A DNA stretch of 64,000 nt from Pedobacter metabolipauper (GCF_004362715.1 NZ_SNYC01000005.1:187781-251780); one strand, 5' to 3'. Counted from the first letter of the stretch, positions 36,391 through 45,237 are shown. The notes: generated from the sequence alone by a model not told the origin. Made by a program: numbers and translations.

Positions 36391-36541
36391 AGCATACTTT
36401 GTGATATCTATATTTATCTATAAGTATTATATTTATCAGGTATTTACAGTTTTATTTTTTATTTTGGTTATACGATTTTTTGGGTTGTTGCTAAAATTTC
36501 AGTGCAAATTTTGTGTAAATAATTCTGAAGATCAAAAATTT

Positions 36542-36643
36542 TTGAGATATGAAAAAGCAACAATTTCTATTTACCATGATACCAGAAGAGCATTGGATGA
36601 TGGACGGTTCCCCGTGAAGCTCCGCGTTTATTATGGAAGGTAA
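36542..36643 (+). pseudogene. Truncated tyrosine-recombinase (integrase) 5' fragment
   Basis: The frame encodes KATISIYHDTRRALDDGR then FPVKLRVYYGR and a stop. This is the characteristic arm-binding N-terminus of Bacteroidota element integrases (pattern xTRRxxxDGxxPxKLRV). The likely original start, ATGAAAAA at 36549-36556, is one base out of frame with this sequence, consistent with loss of one A from a homopolymer. The catalytic domain is absent. Its place right beside the tRNA remnant supports a decayed integration module. Confidence 0.65.
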
Positions 36644-36670
36644 AAGAGGATATTAAAAGTCTGGGGGTAC

Positions 36671-37192
36671 TTACAAATACTCTTTTGGCAACGGTCTGTC
36701 CTTTCGTTCTATATCATAAAAACAGCTTAAAACCCAAAACCGGTTACCGTCATAGAATAGTTCAATGCTATCTATGCCACGCCCAATAATTGGTCCGCCA
36801 GCGACATAACGCGTTTCATAAGTACTCCATACGTGGTAGAGACTACCAAACTTTTGTACCTTGCTAGCAATTTGCTTTTCGTAGTAGCCTGTTTTAGCCA
36901 TCGAAGCATCTTCTTCGGTATGAAACTGCTTAATGGTCACCATGCGCATCACGGTCTTACCGCTCTTATCAATTTGCGGGAATCCAACCAATGCACCGGG
37001 AAAGTGCAATAAACTATCGCGTTCATAACTAGGCAACTGCCCTTTTTTAACTGACATGCTTGCATAAAATGCTTTAATAATTCCGTTTAGCGTACCTACA
37101 TCATCGCCGAATTTAGTCTTAGTTTGCGCATATCCACTTAAAGTGAAAACAATAATAAATAAGAGTGCTGTTGGGAAAGTGAATTTGTTCAT
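36671..37192 (-). CDS. Secreted NTF2/SnoaL-like protein
   Basis: 173 residues: signal peptide (MNKFTFPTALLFIIVFTLSGYAQ), then a single compact domain beginning VGTLNGIIKAFYASMSVKKG and ending YDGNRFWVLSCFYDIERKD. The pattern (alpha-helix, HTEEDASMAKTGYYEKQIASKVQKFGSLYHVWSTYETRY, terminal WVLSCFYD strand) matches secreted NTF2-like proteins of Bacteroidota with no known function. Immediately downstream of the integrase remnant and convergent with it. Probably the first normal chromosomal gene to the right of the island. Confidence 0.75.
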   Translation of the reverse strand: MNKFTFPTALLFIIVFTLSGYAQTKTKFGDDVGTLNGIIKAFYASMSVKKGQLPSYERDSLLHFPGALVGFPQIDKSGKTVMRMVTIKQFHTEEDASMAKTGYYEKQIASKVQKFGSLYHVWSTYETRYVAGGPIIGRGIDSIELFYDGNRFWVLSCFYDIERKDRPLPKEYL

Positions 37193-37442
37193 CTTAATGG
37201 CAATCTATATAAAATTATATAAACTATGTAAGAAACGTAGCATAATCATGAAGAATTAAAACCCAATATAACCAAGCGTTGCTTAACCAGCAAATGTTCC
37301 GAACGCACCCAATTCATATGACAACCAAGTAGTCAAGCCCATCCACATATACAATCTGACTCTCAAAGGGCAATCATAAACGAAGCTGAACCAGATGAAA
37401 ATCAACTACCGGGCTTTTTCCGGTAATTCAATTTGAAGAAAG

Positions 37443-38246
37443 CTACGCACCGATAAGCGATGGTGAAACGCCATAGTTTTGCTTAAAGGCAAATGAAAAA
37501 TGAGACAGATCTTCAAAGCCCACTTCCAGGTAAACTTCGGTAGCCTTGAGTCCCTTTTCTTTGATGAGGTAATAGGCTTCTTCCAGTCTTTTTCGTTTCA
37601 GCCAACGGCTGGGACTAATTTGAAAGATCTTTTCAAAGTCTCTTTTAAAGGTAGTGATGCTCCTGCCGGTAAGCATCGCAAAGCGCTTTAGGTCTACATT
37701 GTATTTGAAATGCATATTCATGAACTTCTCCAGATCGATCTTACCCGGCTCACTAAAGTCAAACAAGATCTCCTGAAGCTCAGGGTGAATATTCAACAGG
37801 AGTAATAATCCTTCCTCTACTTTTAATTTGAGGATAGACGCAGAAACCTCTTCCTCCTGGTATGCCTGCAGCGACTTAAAATAATTGATCATTAGTCTAT
37901 TGGCAGACACCGCAGTCACTGTTGACGAACTTGCCCGGTTAACGGTCGACAAAATAGATCTGCTTAGGGAAATATCCTTAAGGGTATTCTGTTCAAAGAA
38001 TACAACAGTAGATTTAAATTCACCATCATTACCAGGAAATTTAATGGTTTTTGCGAGTTGATTGCGGCTTGCAAAGAAAATATCCCCTTTCTGGTAGGTT
38101 CCTTTCTTATCGGGCAATTGGAACTGCAGTGTTCCAGATTCAATATAACAGATAGAATGCTCAGCAATTAAATGCTCTGACGACCTGCTTTTGGTGACAT
38201 AGCATGAAAATAAAATAGGGACTTGAATGTTTTCTTTAGGATCCAT
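37443..38246 (-). CDS. AraC family transcriptional regulator
   Basis: 267 residues. The N-terminal cupin-like sensor domain (IAEHSICYIESGTLQFQLPDKKGTYQKGDIFFASRN) is followed by a C-terminal double helix-turn-helix (about 165-265: NVDLKRFAMLTGRSITTFKRDFEKIFQISPSRWLKRKRL and KATEVYLEVGFEDLSHFSFAFKQNYGVSPS). Monocistronic, with a short TACCGG/CCGGTA hairpin (about 37411-37428) after it. Target genes are not evident, since the region upstream is an 800-base gap. Confidence 0.9.
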   Translation of the reverse strand: MDPKENIQVPILFSCYVTKSRSSEHLIAEHSICYIESGTLQFQLPDKKGTYQKGDIFFASRNQLAKTIKFPGNDGEFKSTVVFFEQNTLKDISLSRSILSTVNRASSSTVTAVSANRLMINYFKSLQAYQEEEVSASILKLKVEEGLLLLLNIHPELQEILFDFSEPGKIDLEKFMNMHFKYNVDLKRFAMLTGRSITTFKRDFEKIFQISPSRWLKRKRLEEAYYLIKEKGLKATEVYLEVGFEDLSHFSFAFKQNYGVSPSLIGA

Positions 38247-38492
38247 AGCATATCCGGGTTAATAACCGAAGCTAAGGTAGTGCTTAAATTCTTAAATAAC
38301 TTTGTTGAAAAGCCCAAAGGCACTTTGTTAAAAAGATTTACCGTCTTATTAATAATCTATTTTCTTCCAGCACGCTTCCTGGCTATCTTTAACAACCAAC
38401 AAACACAGGCAAAAAATAAACCTATAATTAACAAACTCCTATCTCTTTAGATGGTAACAGCATCAATTGGATGGATTGGCGATCAAATTAGG

Positions 38493-38533
38493 CCCGAAAG
38501 GCAGTAGGTTTAAGGTTGCCTTCGGGACCTACT
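38493..38533 (+). ncRNA. Candidate H-type pseudoknot element
   Basis: CCCGAAAGGCA (38493-38503) pairs with TGCCTTCGGG (38517-38526) with one bulged A. Interleaved with it, AGTAGGT (38503-38509) pairs with ACCTACT (38527-38533). The order stem1-stem2-stem1'-stem2' is that of an H-type pseudoknot. No known RNA family was recognised. Confidence 0.35.
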
Positions 38534-38586
38534 TATAAGCTACAATTTGTAAACACAATCCTTACCATATCCACATAAGGTCACTG

Positions 38587-38641
38587 ACCCTGTTACCACC
38601 CTGTGAGCACCCTGTTATAACCCTGTTATCACCCTGTATTG
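38587..38641 (+). repeat. Five tandem 11-bp repeats (ACCCTGTTANN)
   Basis: ACCCTGTTACC, ACCCTGTGAGC, ACCCTGTTATA, ACCCTGTTATC and ACCCTGTATTG follow each other without gaps at 38587, 38598, 38609, 38620 and 38631. The 11-bp period is about one helical turn, so a protein could bind all copies on one face. Confidence 0.8.
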
Positions 38642-39051
38642 GTACTACCCATCTACTACCTTTATCCTGGCATTCTCCTGTGCAATCCAAGGCCTTAACT
38701 ACTGTTGGTTATCCAATATACAAATAAAATTCCTGAATAATTTTTAACCTGAAACCGGACTGGGTTTGACAAAAAAGTTTGTATCCAAAATTTCGTTAAA
38801 CGATTCTTAACATCCAGTTATTTTGTTCAAGGTCCACTTCTCAGTTAAAATCAGAATGTATTTTTTGGGTGACCATTTATAATCGTATGGACAAATACTA
38901 AGTTGAACAGGTAATGCTTAGACTTGGTTTATAAGTCGGCGAGATAGATAAGCCGGTTGAATTTAAACAGTAAGAAAAATTTAATAAAAAAATAAATAGA
39001 TTTATTGTAATATTTAATATATATTTATTAAATAAACAAATCGCTTTCACT

Positions 39052-40203
39052 ATGTTTAAATTAACACCTCACCCAACTTTAAAAATGATTGCTGTGGTTA
39101 GTTTGTTTCTGATGATCACAAACTCCTGTAAAAAAGAGCCAATCAGGCAGGAAAATACAAAATCATCTTTTAAAGGGGAAAGATCAAAAGGGTATTCAAC
39201 AATAGATTCCCAAATTCCCTGCAAGTATTACATCAGCGCAATCGCGGGTATGTTAACAGGGCCAATTTCGAATCCTAATTTTAGTCAGGTAAGAGACTAC
39301 ATAGAAAGTTGGGGGGATGAAGTTTGTAATAGAGGTCACGACAGCCGGGCATTAGCCTTGGCTGCGCTTCACTACTATGAACAAGGTGCTTCTAATTATG
39401 CTTTGGGCTACGGATTTAGCTGGACGGGAAACGGACCTCTCCTTGAAGATCCAATAATTGAAGACTGTAATGGAACTTATATACCTCCGGTTCCAAGTGG
39501 TGGTCCTGGTAACGTTACTTTACCTCCGTTACCATCGCCTACGGACACGTTAAGTAAAATCATGCTAACCAGTAATTTGTCAGCAGCACAACTTGAAAGT
39601 CTAAGATCATTATTAAGCAGGTTTTTATCCGGGGATGGAAATAGTGAATGGGCTTGTATACATAAACAGCTATATCGGCACATGGCAACCAATAACTTAA
39701 AATTTGGCTTTGCAATGAACCAAAATATACAGGCTTATCAATCATACAATCCAGTCAGCCAAACTTTTTCTTTCAATAACAACGATTCATTCATATTTAC
39801 GAATACTTTTGAACATGAATTTTTCCACAGCTATCAGGATATGTCTATTGGAACAGACGGGTATGCTATAGGAACAGTAGCTGGAGGATATCCTGATGGT
39901 TATACTAATATCGAATTTGAAACTGCGTTGTTTGGTGATATTTTAAAAAGCAGACCAGAATCTACTGCTTTCGTAAACGCAAATGTTTCGCCGGAATTAT
40001 TACTTGAATACAATACTTGGCTTAATTCAATTACTATGAATAATACCAAGTACCCTAAAACATTTGAAGATCTTGGCGGCAAATACAATTATTTCTTAAA
40101 AAAATTCAAACTCTATTCAGGCTATGCAGATAAAGGAGAAATCTTGCTTAACCTCAAACCAGTATCTTTACTTAATCTATTCTCAACGTCCCCTTGTAAA
40201 TAA
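39052..40203 (+). CDS. Putative HEXXH zinc metallopeptidase lipoprotein
   Basis: 383 residues with a signal peptide and Cys26 (MITNSC), probably a lipoprotein. The C-terminal half carries HEFFH at 255-259 in FTNTFEHEFFHSYQDM, matching the HEXXH zinc-peptidase motif, and candidate third ligands Glu287/Glu289 in NIEFETALFGDIL. A Pro/Gly-rich linker (TYIPPVPSGGPGNVTLPPLP) at about 142-163 separates it from the N-terminal domain. No named family recognised. The AT-rich codon use and upstream region differ from neighbouring genes. The next gene starts 7 bases downstream, so the two form a pair. Confidence 0.6.
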   Translation: MFKLTPHPTLKMIAVVSLFLMITNSCKKEPIRQENTKSSFKGERSKGYSTIDSQIPCKYYISAIAGMLTGPISNPNFSQVRDYIESWGDEVCNRGHDSRALALAALHYYEQGASNYALGYGFSWTGNGPLLEDPIIEDCNGTYIPPVPSGGPGNVTLPPLPSPTDTLSKIMLTSNLSAAQLESLRSLLSRFLSGDGNSEWACIHKQLYRHMATNNLKFGFAMNQNIQAYQSYNPVSQTFSFNNNDSFIFTNTFEHEFFHSYQDMSIGTDGYAIGTVAGGYPDGYTNIEFETALFGDILKSRPESTAFVNANVSPELLLEYNTWLNSITMNNTKYPKTFEDLGGKYNYFLKKFKLYSGYADKGEILLNLKPVSLLNLFSTSPCK

Positions 40204-40210
40204 AAAAGTC

Positions 40211-40783
40211 ATGAAAAATATAATCATAGTCGCATTAATATTATTGGCAACAGCATGCAAGGCTCAAGAGCCTATTGCAGCTGGTAACGCCACAAAAATT
40301 AAGTCTTCAGGTTTAACATTTAGTGTAGAGCGGACTACCACTGAATTAGGTAATGAATTTATCAATATAATAAACCTGAATAATAAATTAAGCAAAACAA
40401 AGCAGGTAACACCTAATCTTATGCAGGGTGTAGAGGTGGTACATTATATAAAATATGATAAAGCCATACTTACAAAAATTTGTGCAAATGCAATCTCATT
40501 AAATACGTTAAAAAAAATACCTAAAGATGGTTCATATGACAAGTTACTAATAATGATAAAATATGATACACAAGGTTATCCGTTAGAAATGCAATACACA
40601 ATTAACCCAAAGTCTTTAATGAACGCTGATGATTTCGCAGAAATAGAAAAAGGAATTAAAAAAAGTCCATTCAGAGTAACGTTCAAAAAAGAGATACAAC
40701 GATTTATAGTTGGTGCAAATTATTTAAACATTAACGTGATTATAACTTACAAAGAAATGTTAGAATCCATAACGGATAATTAG
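40211..40783 (+). CDS. Small secreted lipoprotein, partner of HEXXH protein
   Basis: The ATG at 40211 gives MKNIIIVALILLATACKAQ, a lipoprotein signal (lipobox LATAC). An upstream in-frame ATG at 40124 lies inside the preceding gene and lacks a signal. The mature protein (about 175 residues) has mixed alpha/beta character and a repeated Lys-rich pattern (GIKKSPFRVTFKKEIQRFIVGANYLNINVIITYKEM). No family recognised. Co-transcribed with the HEXXH lipoprotein (7-base gap); a substrate, inhibitor or accessory protein are all possible. Confidence 0.6.
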   Translation: MKNIIIVALILLATACKAQEPIAAGNATKIKSSGLTFSVERTTTELGNEFINIINLNNKLSKTKQVTPNLMQGVEVVHYIKYDKAILTKICANAISLNTLKKIPKDGSYDKLLIMIKYDTQGYPLEMQYTINPKSLMNADDFAEIEKGIKKSPFRVTFKKEIQRFIVGANYLNINVIITYKEMLESITDN

Positions 40784-40889
40784 AATGCACTGAGTAAACC
40801 GGTAATCAAATAAGCAATACTTAATCTTCCACTAATTCAACATTTAAACAAACCCCAATCCTCAACTGTTAATACCATAAACTTCTATT

Positions 40890-41363
40890 ATGGAAACGAC
40901 AATCAACCCGTTACTGGAACTATTAGAAGAACTATATATAGGTTCCAATGATGCACCAACCTGGGTAATTGACAGAAAACCCGGATATGGCTTTACAGCT
41001 GCTGTAAAAACATTAACTTCAGAACAAGCATCAACTCCTCTAGTTGACGGAGGCTCTACCGTTGCTGCCCATACCGAACACCTCAGATGGAGCATTTATT
41101 ACGCTTTGGAATTTTTTAAAGGACAAATGCCTTCCTGGGATTGGAAGGAAAGCTGGAACATTCGTGAGGTCAATGATAACCAATGGGAGAAATTACAAAA
41201 TGACCTGCTTGTAGGTTATCATCTATTGAAACAGGCAATTGCCGGAACCAAAGATTGGTCAAATCCACATCTGCTTAAGGGAACAATAGCCTTACTACCT
41301 CATGCAGCTTATCACCTGGGTGCTATCAAACAATTGATCATCGCTGTGAAAGATAAAGGATGA
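40890..41363 (+). CDS. DinB-like protein
   Basis: 157 residues, helical bundle. His residues appear in STVAAHTEHLRWSIYYALEFF and in LLPHAAYHLGAIKQLIIAV, matching the three-His metal site of DinB-like proteins (His in helix 2, His-x3-His-type pair in the last helix). Third DinB-type protein in the window. Not in an operon (107-base gap upstream, convergent neighbour downstream). Confidence 0.85.
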   Translation: METTINPLLELLEELYIGSNDAPTWVIDRKPGYGFTAAVKTLTSEQASTPLVDGGSTVAAHTEHLRWSIYYALEFFKGQMPSWDWKESWNIREVNDNQWEKLQNDLLVGYHLLKQAIAGTKDWSNPHLLKGTIALLPHAAYHLGAIKQLIIAVKDKG

Positions 41364-41393
41364 AAATACAGTAAGAATTTGCAGGATGAAATA

Positions 41394-41774
41394 TTAATTC
41401 TCGGCTCTGTAGGTGTTTGAAACTAATTTCCTCGGACGTTTACTTTTAGTTTGAGTGTCTCCATCATTGTTAGCTTGATCATCAGAAGAAGGAAAACGGT
41501 TCGGTTTAAATGTTCTTGGTTTCTCTGCCCTGGCTTCATCTGCCAATTTTACAGTGATCTTTCTGCCTTTTAACACCATGCCATTTAACGCAGCAATTGC
41601 CCTGTCGGCACCAGCCTGATCTACCATTTCTATAAAGCCATACCCTTTATGTTTATGGGTTACTTTATCGGTCAGTAAATGTATACTATGTATCATTCCA
41701 TGGATGCTGAATATTTCAATCAGTTCAGAATCCTCAATATCCAGTGGGTAGCCCACTACAAACAATTTAATCAT
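41394..41774 (-). CDS. RRM-domain RNA-binding protein
   Basis: 126 residues. One RNA recognition motif (1-80) has RNP2-like LFVVGYP at 4-10 and RNP1-like HKGYGFIEM with aromatic RNA-stacking residues Tyr and Phe. The C-terminal 45 residues are basic and polar (RPRTFKPNRFPSSDDQANN ... SKRPRKLVSNTYRAEN), as in single-RRM proteins of Bacteroidota and cyanobacteria that replace Hfq-like functions. Bacterial RRM proteins are often cold- or stress-responsive. Convergent with the DinB gene. Confidence 0.9.
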   Translation of the reverse strand: MIKLFVVGYPLDIEDSELIEIFSIHGMIHSIHLLTDKVTHKHKGYGFIEMVDQAGADRAIAALNGMVLKGRKITVKLADEARAEKPRTFKPNRFPSSDDQANNDGDTQTKSKRPRKLVSNTYRAEN

Positions 41775-41947
41775 GAAATTTATTTAATTTCCAAATCTAC
41801 AGTAATTCATCGAATTAAAGAAACTTGTAAAAACAGATTGAGTTACCGGCATCTCTAAAATCATTACAATAATTATATCCGGAACACGAATATACCATTA
41901 GGTTTAAGCAAGTTTTTTCGTACTATTGATTTTTCTCAATATGCTTT

Positions 41948-42580
41948 ATGAAACATAAACTTAGGTTTGTTTATACGTTAATATATGCCGTAACACTTTG
42001 GTTCGCATTGATTCTCCAGTTCTACATATCTACAAAACTGTATTTAGCCCAAGGCCGAACACTGGAGGGTGCAATTACCCAGATCATCAGCTATTTTACC
42101 ATTCAAACCAATCTGCTGATTGCAGTGTCACTTGCAGCAATGCTCTTTAAACCTGCGTCTGCCCTGGGAAGATTCTTTTCCAAAACCTCCGTACAAACCG
42201 CAATAGCGGTATACATTCTCATTGTAGGGTTAATCTATGCGGTACTGTTAAAAGGACTTTGGAAGCTGGAAGGCTTATTTGTATTAACGGATTTCCTGCT
42301 GCATACCTTCAGTCCGATTGCCTATTTATTGTACTGGATTATTTTTGTTCCAAAAGAAAAGATAGATTGGAAAAACTTGTTTTCATGGGCTATCTTTCCA
42401 CTTTTATACCTATTCTACAGCCTGATTCGCGGAGCGGTTTCCGGATATTACCCCTATCCTTTTGTTGATGCAGCTAAATTTGGCTATTTACAAGTAGTCA
42501 TCAATTCATTGGGCGTATTGGCTGTATTTCTATTATTCAGTTCAGCCCTGATCATCACATGCCGGTTATTAAAAAGATAA
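41948..42580 (+). CDS. Pr6Pr family six-helix membrane protein
   Basis: 210 residues with six hydrophobic helices (about 8-28, 46-66, 80-103, 110-130, 143-161, 180-206). It has the Pr6Pr-type sequence pattern ISYFTIQTNLLIAVSLAAMLF, LTDFLLHTFSPIAYLLYWIIFVP and LYLFYSLIRGAVSGYYPYPF. The conserved Thr/His positions (FTIQTN, LLHTFSP) resemble the eukaryotic AIG1/ADTRP hydrolases, but activity is not shown for bacterial members. Monocistronic. Confidence 0.85.
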   Translation: MKHKLRFVYTLIYAVTLWFALILQFYISTKLYLAQGRTLEGAITQIISYFTIQTNLLIAVSLAAMLFKPASALGRFFSKTSVQTAIAVYILIVGLIYAVLLKGLWKLEGLFVLTDFLLHTFSPIAYLLYWIIFVPKEKIDWKNLFSWAIFPLLYLFYSLIRGAVSGYYPYPFVDAAKFGYLQVVINSLGVLAVFLLFSSALIITCRLLKR

Positions 42581-42764
42581 ACATACCCCATATCTATCCC
42601 TGCTACAGTTAGATACATAAGCAGATCTTTGGTATTAAAAAATAAGACCTGTTAAATTTACAACCTGCTACCAGCATCTTAAGCCCCTCATATGAAATGG
42701 CGTAATTATTTTAAACAGGCATAGGGGTGAATCAGCGTTGAGCTGTCATAGATTAAAATAATTT

Positions 42765-45155
42765 ATGAAAAAGTTCTCTTTATGGTATTTATCAGCACTG
42801 ATTTTCCTAACAACCAATGTCACTGCCCAGGTAAAAAATAAAGCCCAATCTGTTGTTACACAAACCATAAAAGGTACTGTGACCGATAAAAACTCCAAAC
42901 TGGCAATTGCTGGTGTAAGCATAAGCGTCACATCTATGCAGCCAGTCAAATCCACTGGCACCAATGAAAATGGTTCTTTCCTGCTTCCGGCTGTTCCCGT
43001 TGGCCGGCATTCATTAACCATCTCCTATGTAGGTTATCAACCCATGCTGATAACCGACCTGCTGCTTACCTCCGGCAAAGAAGTTGTATTGAACCTGGAA
43101 CTGGATCCGGTGGGCAGTCAGCTCAATGAAGTTGTAGTAAATGGGGCATCCGGCAAGCAGCCACTCAACCAGATGTCGCTGGCAGGGGGACGCGCCTTCT
43201 CTCCCGAAGAAACCAACAGGTATGCCGGTGCATTTTTTGATCCTGCGCGTATGGCCCAAAGCTTTGCCGGTGTAGTTGCCGCGGGCGATAACAATGAGAT
43301 CATTGTAAGGGGCAATTCACCTAAAAGCCTGCAATGGCGGTTAGAAGGAATAGAAATCGTTAACCCCAATCATTTCGGCACTGAAGGTGCAGCAGGTGGT
43401 GCAATCAGCATGATCAATACCACGGTATTGGGAACATCAGATTTTTATACCGGTGCACTGCCTGCAGAATACAACAATGCCAACTCCGGCGTATTCGATT
43501 TAAAGTTTAGAAAAGGAAATACCGGAAAACGGGAATATGCATTTAACATCGGGGTACTGGGTGCCGGGGTAACTTTAGAAGGCCCTTTTAAACCGGGTGG
43601 TAATGCATCTTACCTGGTCAGCTACAGGTATTCCTCCATGGGTTTACTGCAAAAGATCGGACTGGAAATATCAGATACGGGTGTACCGCAATACCAGGAT
43701 CTATCGTTCAACTTTGTAATACCTACCAAAAAATCAGGTACATTTTCACTTTTCGGAATTGGCGGCATAGGTAACCTTAGTTCAGATGCGGAGCGGGATG
43801 TATCCAAATGGGAAGAAAGACTGGACACTTATGACGTCCGCTCAAATTATCACGCTGGGAGCACCGGACTAAAGCATACCTATATTGCAAACAACCGTTT
43901 GTATTTTAACAACATCATCTCCTATTCAAACAGCAGGAGTTCCAGCAAAACAGATAGCCTTACCAACAGTTACCAGGCAAATCTAACCAGCAAAACCCGC
44001 TACGAAAATGCTGCATTCAGGTACGCAGGTACACTCAACTACAGGGTTACAGATGCCAACAGCATCAGAACGGGTATTAATGCCAGTTATTTGACCTATG
44101 ATCTTTTCGCCCTAAATTATAATAAAGAATCAGATGGCTTAAAGGAACTCCTCAATCAAACAGGAAATGCACATACCTTTGATGCCTATATCCAGGACAA
44201 GCATGAGTTTGCCAATAAGGTCACGCTGAATACAGGTTTACATGCCAATTATTTTAATTTAAGCCGAACCTGGAGCATAGAGCCCCGGATTGGTGTTAAA
44301 TGGCAGGCAACACCAGATCAGCAATTCTCTTTTGCTACGGGAATTTACAGTCGACTGGAACCTTTATCTTATTACTTCGCCAGGGATGCATCGGCAACTG
44401 CCCCGGCACAAAACACCAATGGCAATCTTTCGCCTACTAAATCTGCACAAGCCGTATTTGGATATGAAAAGCTGTTTTCGGGTAACCTGAAATTTAAAAG
44501 CGAAGTGTATTACCAGCATTTATATGATGTTCCCGTTTCTGCGGATAGGGCAGTCAATTTCTCGCTGCTTAATGAAACAGATAATATGGCCATTGGTTCA
44601 TCAGACTATCGCTCACTGGTCAATAAAGGAACCGGAAAAAACTACGGTTTGGAACTGTCTTTAGAAAAATCGCTAAGCAAAGGTTATTACTTCATGGTCA
44701 CCTCTTCATTATTTGATGCTAAATTTAAGGCGTTAAGCGGTGAAGAATTTAACACCGCTTTCAATACCCGCTATGTAGGTAATCTGTTGGCCGGAAAAGA
44801 ATGGACTACCGGCAAGCGCCAGAAGAATCTCTTCGGACTTAATGCCAAGCTAATCTACGCAGGCGGAAGAAGGTACTCTCCTATCCTTACTGCAGAATCT
44901 ATAGAACGTGATGAATGGGTAATTGACCAGGCCCGCGTAAATACATTAAAAGCCGATCCATATGTTCGTCTTGACTATTCCATGAGCTACCGCATCAACA
45001 GTAAAAAGACATCGCACTTTATACTGCTGGATATACAGAACGTACTGAATAAAATAAACACAACAGGTTTCTTTTACAATTCCAGCAAGCGGATCGTTGA
45101 GCCCAACAAATGGGTAGGCATCATTCCAACCATCAATTATCGCATTGAAATGTAA
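42765..45155 (+). CDS. TonB-dependent receptor with CarboxypepD_reg-like domain (solitary)
   Basis: 796 residues: signal peptide (MKKFSLWYLSALIFLTTNVTAQ), a CarboxypepD_reg-like N-terminal domain (IKGTVTDKNSKLAIAGVSISV ... LTISYVGYQPML, about 33-110), and a plug (GRAFSPEETNRYAGAFFDPA ... EIIVRGNSPKSLQWRLEGIEI) followed by the barrel. It has no SusD partner and no sigma/FecR genes, and stands as a single gene closed by a terminator. The plug lacks the QPGS/GVPF pattern of SusC proteins. Ligand unknown. Confidence 0.9.
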   Translation: MKKFSLWYLSALIFLTTNVTAQVKNKAQSVVTQTIKGTVTDKNSKLAIAGVSISVTSMQPVKSTGTNENGSFLLPAVPVGRHSLTISYVGYQPMLITDLLLTSGKEVVLNLELDPVGSQLNEVVVNGASGKQPLNQMSLAGGRAFSPEETNRYAGAFFDPARMAQSFAGVVAAGDNNEIIVRGNSPKSLQWRLEGIEIVNPNHFGTEGAAGGAISMINTTVLGTSDFYTGALPAEYNNANSGVFDLKFRKGNTGKREYAFNIGVLGAGVTLEGPFKPGGNASYLVSYRYSSMGLLQKIGLEISDTGVPQYQDLSFNFVIPTKKSGTFSLFGIGGIGNLSSDAERDVSKWEERLDTYDVRSNYHAGSTGLKHTYIANNRLYFNNIISYSNSRSSSKTDSLTNSYQANLTSKTRYENAAFRYAGTLNYRVTDANSIRTGINASYLTYDLFALNYNKESDGLKELLNQTGNAHTFDAYIQDKHEFANKVTLNTGLHANYFNLSRTWSIEPRIGVKWQATPDQQFSFATGIYSRLEPLSYYFARDASATAPAQNTNGNLSPTKSAQAVFGYEKLFSGNLKFKSEVYYQHLYDVPVSADRAVNFSLLNETDNMAIGSSDYRSLVNKGTGKNYGLELSLEKSLSKGYYFMVTSSLFDAKFKALSGEEFNTAFNTRYVGNLLAGKEWTTGKRQKNLFGLNAKLIYAGGRRYSPILTAESIERDEWVIDQARVNTLKADPYVRLDYSMSYRINSKKTSHFILLDIQNVLNKINTTGFFYNSSKRIVEPNKWVGIIPTINYRIEM

Positions 45156-45195
45156 CGGTTTACAGCTGTCCGTTCCATAATACCTGCAAATTTTT

Positions 45196-45237
45196 AAATC
45201 AGAAAGGATTGTCTTAAAAGGCAGTCCTTTCTGATTT
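45196..45237 (+). terminator. Rho-independent terminator after TonB receptor
   Basis: AAATCAGAAAGGA (45196-45208) pairs perfectly with TCCTTTCTGATTT (45225-45237). It lies 41 bases past the receptor stop. Confidence 0.75.

Larger units (their letters stand above)
38247..39051. other. Long intergenic region with pseudoknot-like and 11-bp repeat elements
   Basis: This 805-base stretch has no supported gene. It contains interleaved complementary segments at 38493-38533 (pseudoknot-like) and five 11-bp repeats at 38587-38641. The last 110 bases, just before the HEXXH lipoprotein gene, are extremely AT-rich. Confidence 0.6.

Noticed and set aside
36401..36541. The hydrophobic N-terminal part (MISIFIYKYYIYQVFTVLFF...) of the 80-codon ORF ending at 36643
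   Set aside because: Only the last about 34 codons look like real protein (integrase arm domain); the upstream AT-rich part has the composition of random intergenic DNA.
38580..38645. Interpretation of the 11-bp repeats as a CRISPR array
   Set aside because: The units are contiguous with no unique spacers of 25-40 bases, and no cas genes are in the window.
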